A stretch of DNA of 64,000 bases from CAZISM01 sp964541895 (GCA_964541895.1 CAZISM010000013.1:1-64000), one strand, 5' to 3'; positions 51,015-60,599 are shown, counted from the first letter of the stretch. Numbers and translations are program-made. The notes: generated from the letters alone by a model not told the origin.

Positions 51015-52954
51015 ATCGATGGCTGTTGGCCGCGCTGCTGCTGGTCGTTATTACCGCCCTTATTGTCGCTTTTATCGGCCTGCTGGCGTTGCCGAGAATC
51101 CCGGACGATCTCAATCAAATCGCCCTGAATAATCCCACCATCATTTATGGCGATGATGGCCGCATCGTCAAAATGCTTGCCAATCGCCAGGTGGTGAACA
51201 TCGATCAGGTGGCGCCGCTTTTTCTGCAGGCCACCGTGACCCTGGAAGATGCCGGATTCTATTCCCACGAGGGATTCAGCAAAAAGGGATTTTTCCGCGC
51301 CCTGTGGTCCAATGTGACCAAGATGCGGGTGCGACAGGGCGGCAGCACCATCACCCAGCAACTGGCAAAAAATCTGTTTTTTGGATTTGATCGCAGCTGG
51401 TGGCGCAAGGTCAAAGAGGCGCTGGTGGCCATGCAGATCGAGCAGCAATTCAGCAAGGCCAAGATACTCGAAGCCTATGTCAATCAAATCGACTTTGGTT
51501 CCGGCGTTTACGGCGTGGAACTGGCCAGCCAGACCTATTTTGCCAAACACGCGCGCGACCTGACGCTGGCGGAAGCCGCCATGCTGGCCGGCATACCGCG
51601 CTGGCCCAGCCGGTATAATCCCTTCAGTAACGATAAAGTGGCCCGTGACCGGCAGACCTTCGTGTTGCGCAGGATGATGGAGAACGGCGCGATCACACCG
51701 GCTCAGATGCAGGCCGGGCTGGCGCAGACTCTGGTCCTCCCTCGTATCAATCCCCTGCAGGGCAACGCCGAATATTTTGTTCAGGAGGTGCGGGAACACG
51801 GCAAAAGGCAGTTTGGGGCCGATGCCGTCAATTACGGCGGTCTGCAGATGTACACCACGTTGAACATTCGTTATCAATACGAAGCCGCCCGCGCCGTCGC
51901 TGAGGGATTGGCCAAACTGGATGAAGCCATGGGCTTGCCGCCGTACGACGAGGCCGGCTGGGAAGCCAAAGTCCGATATCCGCAGGCAGCGCTGGTGGCG
52001 CTGGATCCCCATACCGGCCAGATAAAGGCCATGGTGGGCGGCCGCGATTTTCGGCGAGCGCCGCTGAACCGCGCTCTCTCGATCCGCCGGCAAGCCGGTT
52101 CGGCGTTTAAGCCGTTTGTTTATTTTTCCGCTCTGGAGACAGCGGGCGTTACCCCCAAAAGCGTTTATGTGGATGAAGAGATCGAATTTCGCATCGGCCG
52201 CCAGGCCTGGTCCCCGGATAATTTCGATCGCCGTTTCCGCGGCCCTCTGATCCTCAAGGAAGCGTTGGCCCATTCCATCAACGTCATTACCGCCAAGCTG
52301 ATCGAAGAGGTGACGCCGGCCTTGGTGGTCAAAAATGCCCATCGACTGGGCATCGAAAGTGAATTGGAAGAAAACCTGGCCCTGGCTTTGGGAACGGCCG
52401 GCGTGAATCCGCTGGAAATGGCCGCTGCCTACGCCACCGTTGCCAACGGGGGCATGCGTCGTGCGCCCTATTTTATCCGTGAAATTAAAAGCTCGGACCA
52501 GCAATTGCTGGAGGAAACGATTCCTAAAAATCAGCGCGTAGCCGAGCCGCAGATCTGTTTTATGCTGATCGATATGATGCGCGCTGTCATCGATCATGGT
52601 ACCGCCGCTTCGGTACGGCGTTCGGCTTTTAACCGGCCGGCAGCCGGCAAGACCGGCACCTCCAGCGATTACCGTGACTGCTGGTTTGTCGGTTTTACAC
52701 CGGACCTGGTCACCGCGGTTTGGGTCGGTTTCGACGACAACCGGCCGCTGCGCGACAGCAAGCGCGTCGGCATGACCGGCGACCGGGCGGCCGCCCCCAT
52801 ATGGACGCTGTTCATGCAGCGCGCCCTCGCCACCGAGCCTTACCAGGAATTTCCCATCCCGGAGGGCATTCGCTTTGAATCCGTGGATCCAGTCACCGGA
52901 TCCGGCCCCATGCCCGGCGGCGCGGCTGTGGAAGCAGCGATCTGGGAGAGGTGA
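51011..52954 (+). CDS. Penicillin-binding protein 1A (bifunctional transglycosylase/transpeptidase)
   Basis: A 647-residue class A PBP. N-terminal anchor 'LLAALLLVVITALIVAFIG'; GT51 domain with the catalytic Glu in 'TLEDAGFYSHEGF', 'RQGGSTITQQLAKNLFF' and 'KAKILEAYVNQIDFG'; transpeptidase domain with SxxK in 'AGSAFKPFVYF', SxN in 'AHSINVITAK' and KTG in 'AGKTGTSSDYRDCWFVG'. It polymerises and cross-links peptidoglycan on the outer face of the inner membrane. The 4-base overlap with the unknown gene and one-base gap to the kinase gene suggest one transcript. Confidence 0.96.
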   Translation: MNRWLLAALLLVVITALIVAFIGLLALPRIPDDLNQIALNNPTIIYGDDGRIVKMLANRQVVNIDQVAPLFLQATVTLEDAGFYSHEGFSKKGFFRALWSNVTKMRVRQGGSTITQQLAKNLFFGFDRSWWRKVKEALVAMQIEQQFSKAKILEAYVNQIDFGSGVYGVELASQTYFAKHARDLTLAEAAMLAGIPRWPSRYNPFSNDKVARDRQTFVLRRMMENGAITPAQMQAGLAQTLVLPRINPLQGNAEYFVQEVREHGKRQFGADAVNYGGLQMYTTLNIRYQYEAARAVAEGLAKLDEAMGLPPYDEAGWEAKVRYPQAALVALDPHTGQIKAMVGGRDFRRAPLNRALSIRRQAGSAFKPFVYFSALETAGVTPKSVYVDEEIEFRIGRQAWSPDNFDRRFRGPLILKEALAHSINVITAKLIEEVTPALVVKNAHRLGIESELEENLALALGTAGVNPLEMAAAYATVANGGMRRAPYFIREIKSSDQQLLEETIPKNQRVAEPQICFMLIDMMRAVIDHGTAASVRRSAFNRPAAGKTGTSSDYRDCWFVGFTPDLVTAVWVGFDDNRPLRDSKRVGMTGDRAAAPIWTLFMQRALATEPYQEFPIPEGIRFESVDPVTGSGPMPGGAAVEAAIWER

Positions 52955-52955
52955 T

Positions 52956-53879
52956 ATGTCTTTTGGGCTGGCCACGATCGGCGAACTGCTTTGGGATGTG
53001 TATAAAGAACGACGTTACATCGGCGGCAGCCCGGCCAATGTGGCGCTCCATCTCCGGCAGTCGGGCGCAGATGTTTTGCTGATCAGCCGGATCGGCTCGG
53101 ATCAAGCGGGCGATGAATTGCTGGACGCGTTGCGGGCGCGTGACCTGGACACGGTCGGCGTGCAACGCGATCCGGTGGCGGCCACGGGAGAGGTGCAAAT
53201 TACAGTAACCCCTGACGGCACTCCAGCCTTTCGCTGTTCGGCGACGGCAGCTTTTGACGACTTGAGCGAAGAGCCGGCCTGGACGCCCTGGGCCAGGGAC
53301 ATCAAAGCGGTCTATTTTACGGCACGAGGGAGCCGCTCCCCGCATGCGGCAGCGGCTGTAATAAAATTTTTACGCGCTGCCCCTCAGGCCGTCAAATTCT
53401 TCGACGCCAATTTTTCCGGATGGAATACGGATACAGCCCAGCGGGTAGACGCCTGGCTGAACGCCTGCGACATTGCCAAATTTAACAGCGATGAAATGCA
53501 CCGGCTGATGCAGGGCTGGGGCAGCCGGGAAACAGAACCAGCCTTTGCGCGCTGGCTGCTGGAACACTATGGTTTAAAGCTTGTCATACTCACCAACGGT
53601 GCGGATGGCTGCCTGGTGATCAGCCCCGGCGGCGTTGTCGAGCATCAGGGATATCCGGTGACGGTGAAGGACACCACCGGCTGCGGCGATGCCTTTGCGG
53701 CCGCGTTTCTGCTTCACTATATGCGCGGCCGAAAGCTCGATGATATCGTGACCCGTGCCAACGCCCTCGCCGCCTTTGTCGCCTCCCGGGAAGGGGCGGT
53801 GCCGCCCTGGCGAGACGAGGATCTCGAAGAGGTGATGGCCGACCAGACGGGCACAGGCCCATGGCTGAGCAGCGAATGA
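52956..53879 (+). CDS. PfkB-family carbohydrate kinase
   Basis: A 307-residue ribokinase-fold enzyme: 'LATIGELLWDVYKERRYIGGSPANVALHL' broken as 'RYIGGSPANVALHLRQSGA', 'SRIGSDQAGDELL', 'NSDEMHRL' and the anion-hole signature 'VKDTTGCGDAFAAAFLLHY'. It phosphorylates a sugar, probably fructose or a related ketose. Start ATG at 52956 follows GGGAGAGG; longer frames lie within the PBP gene. It is just before a sodium:solute symporter, fitting sugar uptake and use. Confidence 0.92.
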   Translation: MSFGLATIGELLWDVYKERRYIGGSPANVALHLRQSGADVLLISRIGSDQAGDELLDALRARDLDTVGVQRDPVAATGEVQITVTPDGTPAFRCSATAAFDDLSEEPAWTPWARDIKAVYFTARGSRSPHAAAAVIKFLRAAPQAVKFFDANFSGWNTDTAQRVDAWLNACDIAKFNSDEMHRLMQGWGSRETEPAFARWLLEHYGLKLVILTNGADGCLVISPGGVVEHQGYPVTVKDTTGCGDAFAAAFLLHYMRGRKLDDIVTRANALAAFVASREGAVPPWRDEDLEEVMADQTGTGPWLSSE

Positions 53880-53945
53880 ATGCGATGACAGACAAATAAC
53901 AATAAACAGACAAACAGAGTAATCAACCAAGGACGGAGGAGCCTC

Positions 53946-55439
53946 ATGCAACAATTCTACCTGATTGACAAGATCATCTTGTTGGTTTACTTTTTCGGCA
54001 TCACCCTGTTTGGTCTCTACTTTCGCAAAAAAAGCAACACCGCCGACGGTTTTATGGTGGCGGCAGGCAAGATTCCAAGTTGGGCGGTGGGGCTCTCCAT
54101 TCTTGGTACGTTCGTCAGCAGCATCACCTTTCTGGCCTATCCCGGTCAATCGTACAATTTCAACTGGGATGCGTTTCTCTTCACGCTGACGCTGCCCATC
54201 GCCGCGATTGCGGCCGCCTGGTATTTTATCCCCTTGTATCGCAACAAGATCGGCGTCGCCTCCTACACCTATCTGGAGCAGCGCTTCGGCGGCTGGGCGC
54301 GCGTCTATGCCAGCGTCAGCTTCCTCTTTGGCCAGATCACCCGCGTCGGCATGATCCTGTTTCTGCTGTCGCTGCCGCTGCATAATCTGACCGGTTGGTC
54401 CTACCCGGTCATCATCGTCGCTACCGGTCTTTCCGTCATTCTCTACACCATGTTCGGCGGCATGGAAGCGGTCATCTGGACCGACGTCATTCAGGTGATC
54501 ATCCTCTTCGGCGGCGCGCTGACGGCACTCGCCTTTTTGCTGTTTGGCATGCCGGAAGGCCCGGGACAGGTCATCAGCATTGCGGTCAGCCAGAACAAGT
54601 TTTCGCTGGGTAGCTGGAAGTTGGATTTGACGGTCGCCTCCGCCTGGGTGGTGGTCGCCTATGGCCTGATGGAGAACCTGCGCAATTTCGCCGTGGATCA
54701 GAATTTCGTGCAGCGTTACCACACGACGGCTACGGAAAAAGAGGCGGCCAAATCAGTGTGGACCGCTGTTTGGGGCTATTTCCCGATTTCGGCGTGTTTC
54801 CTGTTTATCGGTACCGCTCTCTTTGCCTATTATCAGGTCTATCCGAATGCATTGACTCCGGAATTGCAGCAGCCGTTGCAGGGTGATAAAATATTTCCCC
54901 ATTTTATCACCACCACATTGCCCGTCGGCGTCCGCGGTCTGATTGTGGCAGCGCTCTTCGCCGCGGCCATGAGCACCATCAGTTCGTGCCTCAATACCAT
55001 GTCCACCCTGACGCTACTGGATTTCTACAAAAAATATATCAATCCGCAGGTAAACGACCAAAAAAGCGTTCGCCTGTTGCGGATCTATACGCTGGTGTGG
55101 GGTTTGATCGGCACCGTCTCTGGTTTGGCCCTGATCAAGATACAGTCGGCTCTGGAGACCGGCTGGAAGCTGGGCGGCATTGCCGGCGGTGGCGTCATCG
55201 GCCTCTTTTTGCTGGCCATCATGTTTCCCTGGATTACGCGGCCGTTCGCCATTATTGCCGTGATCGCCAGTGTGCTGAGCATTGCCTGGGCTACCTTTGC
55301 ACACAATTTGCCGGAAGCCTGGAAATGGCTCGAGTTCCCCTGGCAGAGCCGCATGATCGGTGTCATCGGCACCATAACCCTTTTGCTGGTCGGCGTTGTG
55401 CTGGCTGTAGTGGTGAGAATGTTTAGAAAAAGGAAGTGA
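53946..55439 (+). CDS. Sodium:solute symporter (SSS) family
   Basis: A 497-residue protein with about 13 membrane segments and SSS features: 'IILLVYFFGITLFGLYF', 'IPSWAVGLSILGTFVSSITFLAYPG', 'YTYLEQRFGGWARVYAS', 'TDVIQVIILFGGALTAL', 'LIVAALFAAAMSTISSCLN'. Uptake of a sugar or sugar acid with Na+ is likely given the PfkB kinase upstream and DUF1080 protein downstream. GGAGGAG precedes the start. Confidence 0.93.
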   Translation: MQQFYLIDKIILLVYFFGITLFGLYFRKKSNTADGFMVAAGKIPSWAVGLSILGTFVSSITFLAYPGQSYNFNWDAFLFTLTLPIAAIAAAWYFIPLYRNKIGVASYTYLEQRFGGWARVYASVSFLFGQITRVGMILFLLSLPLHNLTGWSYPVIIVATGLSVILYTMFGGMEAVIWTDVIQVIILFGGALTALAFLLFGMPEGPGQVISIAVSQNKFSLGSWKLDLTVASAWVVVAYGLMENLRNFAVDQNFVQRYHTTATEKEAAKSVWTAVWGYFPISACFLFIGTALFAYYQVYPNALTPELQQPLQGDKIFPHFITTTLPVGVRGLIVAALFAAAMSTISSCLNTMSTLTLLDFYKKYINPQVNDQKSVRLLRIYTLVWGLIGTVSGLALIKIQSALETGWKLGGIAGGGVIGLFLLAIMFPWITRPFAIIAVIASVLSIAWATFAHNLPEAWKWLEFPWQSRMIGVIGTITLLLVGVVLAVVVRMFRKRK

Positions 55440-55441
55440 CT

Positions 55442-56611
55442 ATGAAAGCCGTCGTTGTAGTCTTTTTTTCCCTGGTGATCTCTATGGCGAGTGCGCAAAC
55501 GCCTGCAGCGGTGTGGTCGCCGCAATTTAACTCTCCGGGTCCGGAATTCAAGAGCCTGTTCAACGGACGGGATTATTCGGGTTGGAATATCCAGCCCGAT
55601 TCCGGTGCCTGGGTGGTCAAAGACGGTATGATCTATTGCACCGGCAAGCGGGTGCCGCCGTATCTGATTCGCACGGAACAGGAATATGAAAATTATGAAT
55701 TCTATGCCGAATTCAAATTTTACAAAGGCTGCAACAGCGGCATCTTTTTTCATCTGCCTGTGGTGGGCGCCGGCCGCGAGTCGCGGCTGGGTTTCGAAGC
55801 GCAGATCATGGACGACAGTCATCTGCCGGTTCACAAAGGCAGCACCGGCTCGATCTATGATGTTATCCCGCCCAAGGTCAATGCCATTCGACCTGCCGGG
55901 GAATGGAATCAATACCATGTCGTTTTCGAATGGCCGCGCTGCCGGATTTGGTTGAACGGCGTGCTGGTGCAGGACGCCGATTTTGCCGCTAATTCCATTC
56001 TCAAATATCGGCTGCGTCGTGGCGCTATCGGGCTTTCCAATCACGAGGCGCCGGTCCATTATCGGAATTTGTGGGTACGTGAACTGCCGGACCAGGAGCA
56101 ATGGACCAGTCTGTTTGACGGCAAGTCGCTGGCCGGCTGGCAAACGGTGGGCAATGCCAACTGGCATGTCGAAAAGGGCAAACTGGTCGCCGATAAAGGG
56201 GAAGGGTACCTGATCAGCCGGGAGCGATTTAGCCGCTTCCATTTCCTGGCTTTGCTGGAAAACAGCAAAAAATCGACAAAAAGCAAAATATTCTATCGCT
56301 GGCTGGGAATGCAGGATCAGGGCTATAGCCAGGAGCTGTACGATTATCCCTTGACGGAATCCCTGATCACGTCGTACAACAACCATGCTCCGGAAACCAT
56401 CGTGCCGATGTTTTCCTATCCGTTGCTTTATTACCAGATCATATCCGGCGATCGCGAAGCCGAATGCAGGATTGCCGGTTATATCGTATCCAGTCAAAAA
56501 CTGTTGCAAAAGGTGCGACAGGGGCATGTCGTGTTTTATCGCGCCGCCGACGATCCACCCCTTGTCATAGAGAGCATGCGCATCCAGCCGATCCGCGGCA
56601 TAGGTCTGTAG
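55442..56611 (+). CDS. Secreted two-domain DUF1080 (3-keto-disaccharide hydrolase-like) protein
   Basis: A 389-residue protein with a signal peptide ('AVVVVFFSLVISMASA'). Two DUF1080 concanavalin-like domains: the first from about 38 ('FKSLFNGRDYSGWNIQP', 'YENYEFYAEFKFYKGCNSGIF', 'GFEAQIMDDSH', 'GSIYDVI', 'RRGAIGLSNHEAPVHYRNLWV'), the second from about 220 ('WTSLFDGKSLAGWQTVGN'), less conserved toward its end. DUF1080 enzymes hydrolyse 3-keto-glycosides made by Gfo/Idh/MocA oxidoreductases; such an exported oxidoreductase is at 28917. The start ATG at 55442 lies just after the symporter stop. Confidence 0.9.
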   Translation: MKAVVVVFFSLVISMASAQTPAAVWSPQFNSPGPEFKSLFNGRDYSGWNIQPDSGAWVVKDGMIYCTGKRVPPYLIRTEQEYENYEFYAEFKFYKGCNSGIFFHLPVVGAGRESRLGFEAQIMDDSHLPVHKGSTGSIYDVIPPKVNAIRPAGEWNQYHVVFEWPRCRIWLNGVLVQDADFAANSILKYRLRRGAIGLSNHEAPVHYRNLWVRELPDQEQWTSLFDGKSLAGWQTVGNANWHVEKGKLVADKGEGYLISRERFSRFHFLALLENSKKSTKSKIFYRWLGMQDQGYSQELYDYPLTESLITSYNNHAPETIVPMFSYPLLYYQIISGDREAECRIAGYIVSSQKLLQKVRQGHVVFYRAADDPPLVIESMRIQPIRGIGL

Positions 56612-56613
56612 CC

Positions 56614-57384
56614 ATGGAGGTGCTGGAGGGCCGCATTTCCGTGGAAGCCGCGCTAAAGGCGCACAGCCGCCGGTTTCAGATGATAGGATTGCGGGACGGG
56701 TTGCACGACGAAACGATTCCGCTGCTCTTGCAGGAAGCAGAGCAACAGGGGGTCCCGATCAAGCGCTTGAGTGCGGCAGAGATCGACCGCATGGCCTGCG
56801 GTAAAACTCATGGCGGCGTGGTGGCTCTGTGCAGCGGCAAACGGGAACCGGGATTTGACGAATTTTATGAGCGCTTTAAGCACCTCTTCGCCCCCTGCCT
56901 GTTGCTGCTGGAGGGGGTGGACGATGCGCAGAATTTCGGTTTTACCCTGCGCACCGCAGAAGCCATGGGGGTGCATGCCGTGCTGTTGAAAAAACATCTG
57001 TGGGATTTCGACAGCAACGCGGTCTCACGGGCTTCGTCCGGCGCCTATGAACGCATGACCATCGTGATGTTTGAAGAGGTGGACCGGGTGCTGATCCGGC
57101 TCAAGCAGCACGGCTTGATGGTGTACGGCTGCATCGCCAATGCGCAAAAGACCATTTATGATATATCAATGACCACGGGGGTTGTTCTCGCCATCGGCGG
57201 GGAAAAGCGCGGACTCTCGGCGGCCGTGCGCAACCACTGCCACCGCTTTATTAAAATTCCCATGGCGTCGGCCGTGGGCTCACTGTCGTTGGGGCATGCG
57301 GCGGCTATTGTGCTGGCCGAGATGATGCGCCAGCGATCCATAATTCTGACGGATACGCAGGTTCAGTCAGCGGAATATAATTAG
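56614..57384 (+). CDS. SpoU/TrmH-family rRNA or tRNA 2'-O-methyltransferase
   Basis: A 256-residue SPOUT methyltransferase. N-terminal substrate-binding part ('LEGRISVEAALKAHSR', 'GGVVALCSG') and the knot motifs 'QNFGFTLRTAEAMGVHAVL', 'AIGGEKRGLS' and 'IPMASAVGSLSLGHAAAIVLAEM'. It methylates a ribose 2'-OH in rRNA or tRNA. The final motif has Leu where the family often has Asn ('SLNVS'), a small deviation. ATG at 56614 begins the family alignment; longer frames overlap the DUF1080 gene. Confidence 0.9.
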   Translation: MEVLEGRISVEAALKAHSRRFQMIGLRDGLHDETIPLLLQEAEQQGVPIKRLSAAEIDRMACGKTHGGVVALCSGKREPGFDEFYERFKHLFAPCLLLLEGVDDAQNFGFTLRTAEAMGVHAVLLKKHLWDFDSNAVSRASSGAYERMTIVMFEEVDRVLIRLKQHGLMVYGCIANAQKTIYDISMTTGVVLAIGGEKRGLSAAVRNHCHRFIKIPMASAVGSLSLGHAAAIVLAEMMRQRSIILTDTQVQSAEYN

Positions 57385-57470
57385 CCGAGCACTGTTCGAG
57401 CGGCTGCGGCAATCAGCAGGATGGAAAAAACGGTCGCGTAGCGACTGGATGGATTTGATCGTCGCAGCCA

Positions 57471-57540
57471 GAGATTGCTTCGCTGCATTCGAGAGCGGAT
57501 TCTTTCGCAGCCGCCGCGCCTCCGCTCGCAATGACAGGGG
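57471..57540. repeat. Dispersed intergenic repeat of the GATTGCTTCG...CGCAATGACA type
   Basis: GAGATTGCTTCGC at the left end and CTCGCAATGACAGGGG at the right end frame a GC-rich middle. This is a well-known kind of dispersed intergenic repeat in many bacteria. It lies between the convergent methyltransferase and TonB-receptor genes. A GTCGC-GTA-GCGAC hairpin (57433-57445) is next to it. Confidence 0.5.
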
Positions 57541-57599
57541 AGGCGGAACCATGGATCGGGGTTGAGCCCGGGATAGAGTGAGTGCCTTCCCTGCGCCGT

Positions 57600-59738
57600 C
57601 TAGTAGGCCGCCCGCAAGGTCAGCGCATAGTTGCGGACGGGCATCAGTGTGCGCTCCATCTGGGTATGGTTGTGGTTGAAGAGATTGTAAATGTGCGCAC
57701 TCACATGCCAGGCACCGATTTTCACGCCAACGTGTGTGTTGACGGTTTTTTGCGCCACCCGGTCGTCTGAGGGGTAGAGCTTGACATTTTCCAGCCGCGC
57801 CACATAACGATAGTCGGCGCTCACATCCATCCGCTTCCATTGATAATACAACGACGATTGCAAAAGCTGTTTCGGCCGATAAGCGAGGATTTCGTCCAGT
57901 TCCAGATCCTGCGGATCCATGTAGGTATAACCGAGGTCACAGGTCAGGTGACGGATGCCGGGACTGAATTTTATGCTGCTCTCCACGCCGGTGATGCGGG
58001 CGCGGGTGACATTGATGAAGCGGATGGTCTGGTTAGCATCCGGCAGCGGTTCGATCAGATTCCAGTAGTCGCTGCTGAATCCGGCGATGTCCAGATAGAT
58101 CCCGGAACCGAGCAGAACGTTGGCGCCGACTTCGTGCGACCAGGCCGTCTCTGACATCAGATCCGGATTGGGCATCAAACGCAAACCGGAGTACATGGAA
58201 TCGGAAAATCGCTCCGACATGCTGGCGGCGCGAAAGCCCCGGCCTGACGAGATGCGCATATGCACGCCAGGATTCGCTTTCCAGACCAACCCGATTTTCG
58301 GGCTCACCTTTTGATCCGTAAAGCCATTGTCCACATACTGATAATCGTAGCGGAAGCCCAGGGTGAAAGCCAGCGACAACGGCAGCTTGCGTTCGTTTTG
58401 CACATAGGCAGAGATGTTGTACTGATCGTGGCCGCCCACCAGTCCGGATTCGACATGATCCCAGGCCTCTTCGGTGCCAAAGGTAAGCGAGTTTAAATTG
58501 GAAAACTGATAATCGCCCTGAATTTCCATTCCGATTTTTTGCGCCGTGGAGGCATTGAGGTTGTCGTGGAAAAAGTTTTTCCAATAGTTGCGCAGGTAAG
58601 AGACCCTGCTTTTCAGGCTGAAATTTTTGCTCACCGCCCACTGATGGAACGCGGTGAGCGAAAGTTTGTTGGAGCGGATATAGTCGCCGATGGCTTCCGG
58701 GTCCACTTGCAGCGCATAGCGTTGGCTGCGCCACATCAAACCGGTTGCGCGCGTGCCGGTTTCATAATTGGCGGAAAAGGTGAGATTGGATTGCGCTGTC
58801 AGTGGCGTATACCATTTGAGAGAGCCGTTAAAGCGCTGGAAATCGCTGTTCTGACTATAGCCGGTGGATTTGTGGCGGCCGGCGGCCACCAGGACCTGGG
58901 AGGCGCCGATGCGCCGGGAGTGGTCCACGTCCATGTCGTCGTAATGAAGCACGCGATCGGTCCACTGCCATTCAGCGTACGCCGGTTTGTCGTAAACGCC
59001 GGCAGAGAGACGGACGTTGGTGATGGGCTGGGCGGATGCTGATTTGGTGATGATGTTGATGACGCCGCCCATGGCGCTGGAGCCATAGAGCGCCGAGCCG
59101 GCCCCTTTGATGATTTCCACGCGATCCACCTGGGTAGCCGGCACCATATCCCATTTCAGATCGCCGCTGTCGCCGGGAAGAATGGGCACGCCGTCGATCA
59201 GCATGAGCACGCGCGTGCCGGCACCATAGTTATAGCCGGAAGAGCCGCGGATGTTGACCTGAGAACCGATGAAATTTACGCCGGAAGCATTTTCCAGGAC
59301 TTTGTCAAGATAGATCTCATTTTTTTGGGCCAGATTGTGTGAAGTCATTACGCCGACGCTGGTTGACGATTCCTGGATGCTCTGGCGGCGTTTGCTGGCG
59401 GTTACGACAACGTCGGCGGTCTCGATCAATGTGGACTCTAGCTGCAATTGCAGCGACGTCGTCTTGCCGGCCTGGATGACGATGTCGTTCTGCTGCAGCA
59501 TTTTGTAACCCACCATGCTGGCACGCAGCGAGTAGCGGCCGGCGGGAATTCGGGCGATGGCGAAACGGCCGTCGAGGTCCGTGATCTGTCCCAGGACCGT
59601 GCCTTCCAGCAAAATGTTCACCCCCAGCAGCGCTTCGCCGCTGCGGCGGTCGATCGCCTGCCCCTCGAGTCTGCCGTATTCCTGGCTGAACAGAACCTGA
59701 ATACCTGCGAACAGCACCATCAATAGATAACGTTTCAT
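57600..59738 (-). CDS. TonB-dependent outer-membrane receptor
   Basis: A 712-residue receptor. Signal peptide ('YLLMVLFAGIQVLFSQ'), a carboxypeptidase-regulatory-like domain at about 22-105 ('GEALLGVNILLEGTVLGQITDLDGRF' broken as 'ALLGVNILLEGTVLGQ'), plug domain ('ENASGVNFIGSQVNIRGSSG', 'RVLMLIDGVPI', 'VDRVEIIKGAGSALYGSSA') and a 22-strand barrel ending in an aromatic-rich terminus. It takes up a ligand with TonB energy; the ligand is unknown (iron chelate, cobalamin or glycan are options). The lipoprotein gene ends 11 bases before it, forming an operon. Confidence 0.93.
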   Translation of the reverse strand: MKRYLLMVLFAGIQVLFSQEYGRLEGQAIDRRSGEALLGVNILLEGTVLGQITDLDGRFAIARIPAGRYSLRASMVGYKMLQQNDIVIQAGKTTSLQLQLESTLIETADVVVTASKRRQSIQESSTSVGVMTSHNLAQKNEIYLDKVLENASGVNFIGSQVNIRGSSGYNYGAGTRVLMLIDGVPILPGDSGDLKWDMVPATQVDRVEIIKGAGSALYGSSAMGGVINIITKSASAQPITNVRLSAGVYDKPAYAEWQWTDRVLHYDDMDVDHSRRIGASQVLVAAGRHKSTGYSQNSDFQRFNGSLKWYTPLTAQSNLTFSANYETGTRATGLMWRSQRYALQVDPEAIGDYIRSNKLSLTAFHQWAVSKNFSLKSRVSYLRNYWKNFFHDNLNASTAQKIGMEIQGDYQFSNLNSLTFGTEEAWDHVESGLVGGHDQYNISAYVQNERKLPLSLAFTLGFRYDYQYVDNGFTDQKVSPKIGLVWKANPGVHMRISSGRGFRAASMSERFSDSMYSGLRLMPNPDLMSETAWSHEVGANVLLGSGIYLDIAGFSSDYWNLIEPLPDANQTIRFINVTRARITGVESSIKFSPGIRHLTCDLGYTYMDPQDLELDEILAYRPKQLLQSSLYYQWKRMDVSADYRYVARLENVKLYPSDDRVAQKTVNTHVGVKIGAWHVSAHIYNLFNHNHTQMERTLMPVRNYALTLRAAY

Positions 59739-59749
59739 GTGGGTTCACC

Positions 59750-60556
59750 TCAGCCTGGAAAAGGTTTAGTATTGAAATCGATGGTGAAATTGATGTTGCG
59801 GACGCGGGTGGTGTCGTTGGCGATGGTCACAGAGCCGGGCAGCAGGTCGCCGGGTTTTTTATAGTACAGACCGGAGAGGCTGGAAATGCCGAGGCTGACG
59901 CCGTCCTGGATCAACAGGGCGCCGACCAGGCGATAGGTTCCGGGCTGCAGGCTGAGAAAATAGCGGGTGGAATCAAAGGGCGCTGCAATCGGCGTGCTCA
60001 GCGAGATGTCGAGCAGGCCGGACGGCAGAATGGGTTTGGAGGCGGCGAGCAGAATGGATTGCGAGCCGGCCGGCCAGTTCCCTTTGATGCGCAGCACCCC
60101 TTCGATGCCGCTCTGCACGGCCCGTTTGGCTTTGGCCAGATCAGCTTCGATATCGATGTGGTCCAGCATGCGGTCGCGACGGTCGACCGTGACATCGCCG
60201 GGATTGAAATGGTCCTCGCTGTCAAAATAGATACCGATGATGTTGGTTACATCCCAGGGTTGATCCTTTTCCTTCCAGACCACGCCCACGGCGGCAAAAG
60301 CTTGCGGCGGCGTGAACACCTCATAGTCGACCGAATCGACCTGGAGCGGCAGAGGATCGCCCATGATGATTTCCGTGATGGCGGTGGGCGGAAATTTCGT
60401 CGCCGCCACCACCAGCACCTGATCGGTTTGTGCCGGCCAGCTGTTTTTAAAACGGATCGTGCCGCGAAAGCCGCTGCGCGTCGGTTCCAGCCCCAGATCC
60501 GATTTGCACGACAGCAGCAAAAGCAGGCTGCTCAGGGCGATGGTAATTTTTTTCAT
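59750..60556 (-). CDS. Lipoprotein of unknown function
   Basis: A 268-residue protein with a lipoprotein signal ('TIALSSLLLLLSCKSD'). Two similar halves: 'GFRGTIRFKNSWPAQTDQVLVVAATKFPP' and 'IEGVLRIKGNWPAGSQSILLAASKPILP' (given here in shorter pieces: 'IRFKNSWPAQTDQVLVVA', 'LRIKGNWPAGSQSILLA'), an internal duplication of about 110 residues. It is cotranscribed with the TonB receptor and may be its surface partner. No family recognised. The ATG at 60556 follows GGGA at modest distance. Confidence 0.8.
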   Translation of the reverse strand: MKKITIALSSLLLLLSCKSDLGLEPTRSGFRGTIRFKNSWPAQTDQVLVVAATKFPPTAITEIIMGDPLPLQVDSVDYEVFTPPQAFAAVGVVWKEKDQPWDVTNIIGIYFDSEDHFNPGDVTVDRRDRMLDHIDIEADLAKAKRAVQSGIEGVLRIKGNWPAGSQSILLAASKPILPSGLLDISLSTPIAAPFDSTRYFLSLQPGTYRLVGALLIQDGVSLGISSLSGLYYKKPGDLLPGSVTIANDTTRVRNINFTIDFNTKPFPG

Positions 60557-60599
60557 GATCAATCCCGGGACCGCAATAAGGTTAGAGGCCATCAAACTT

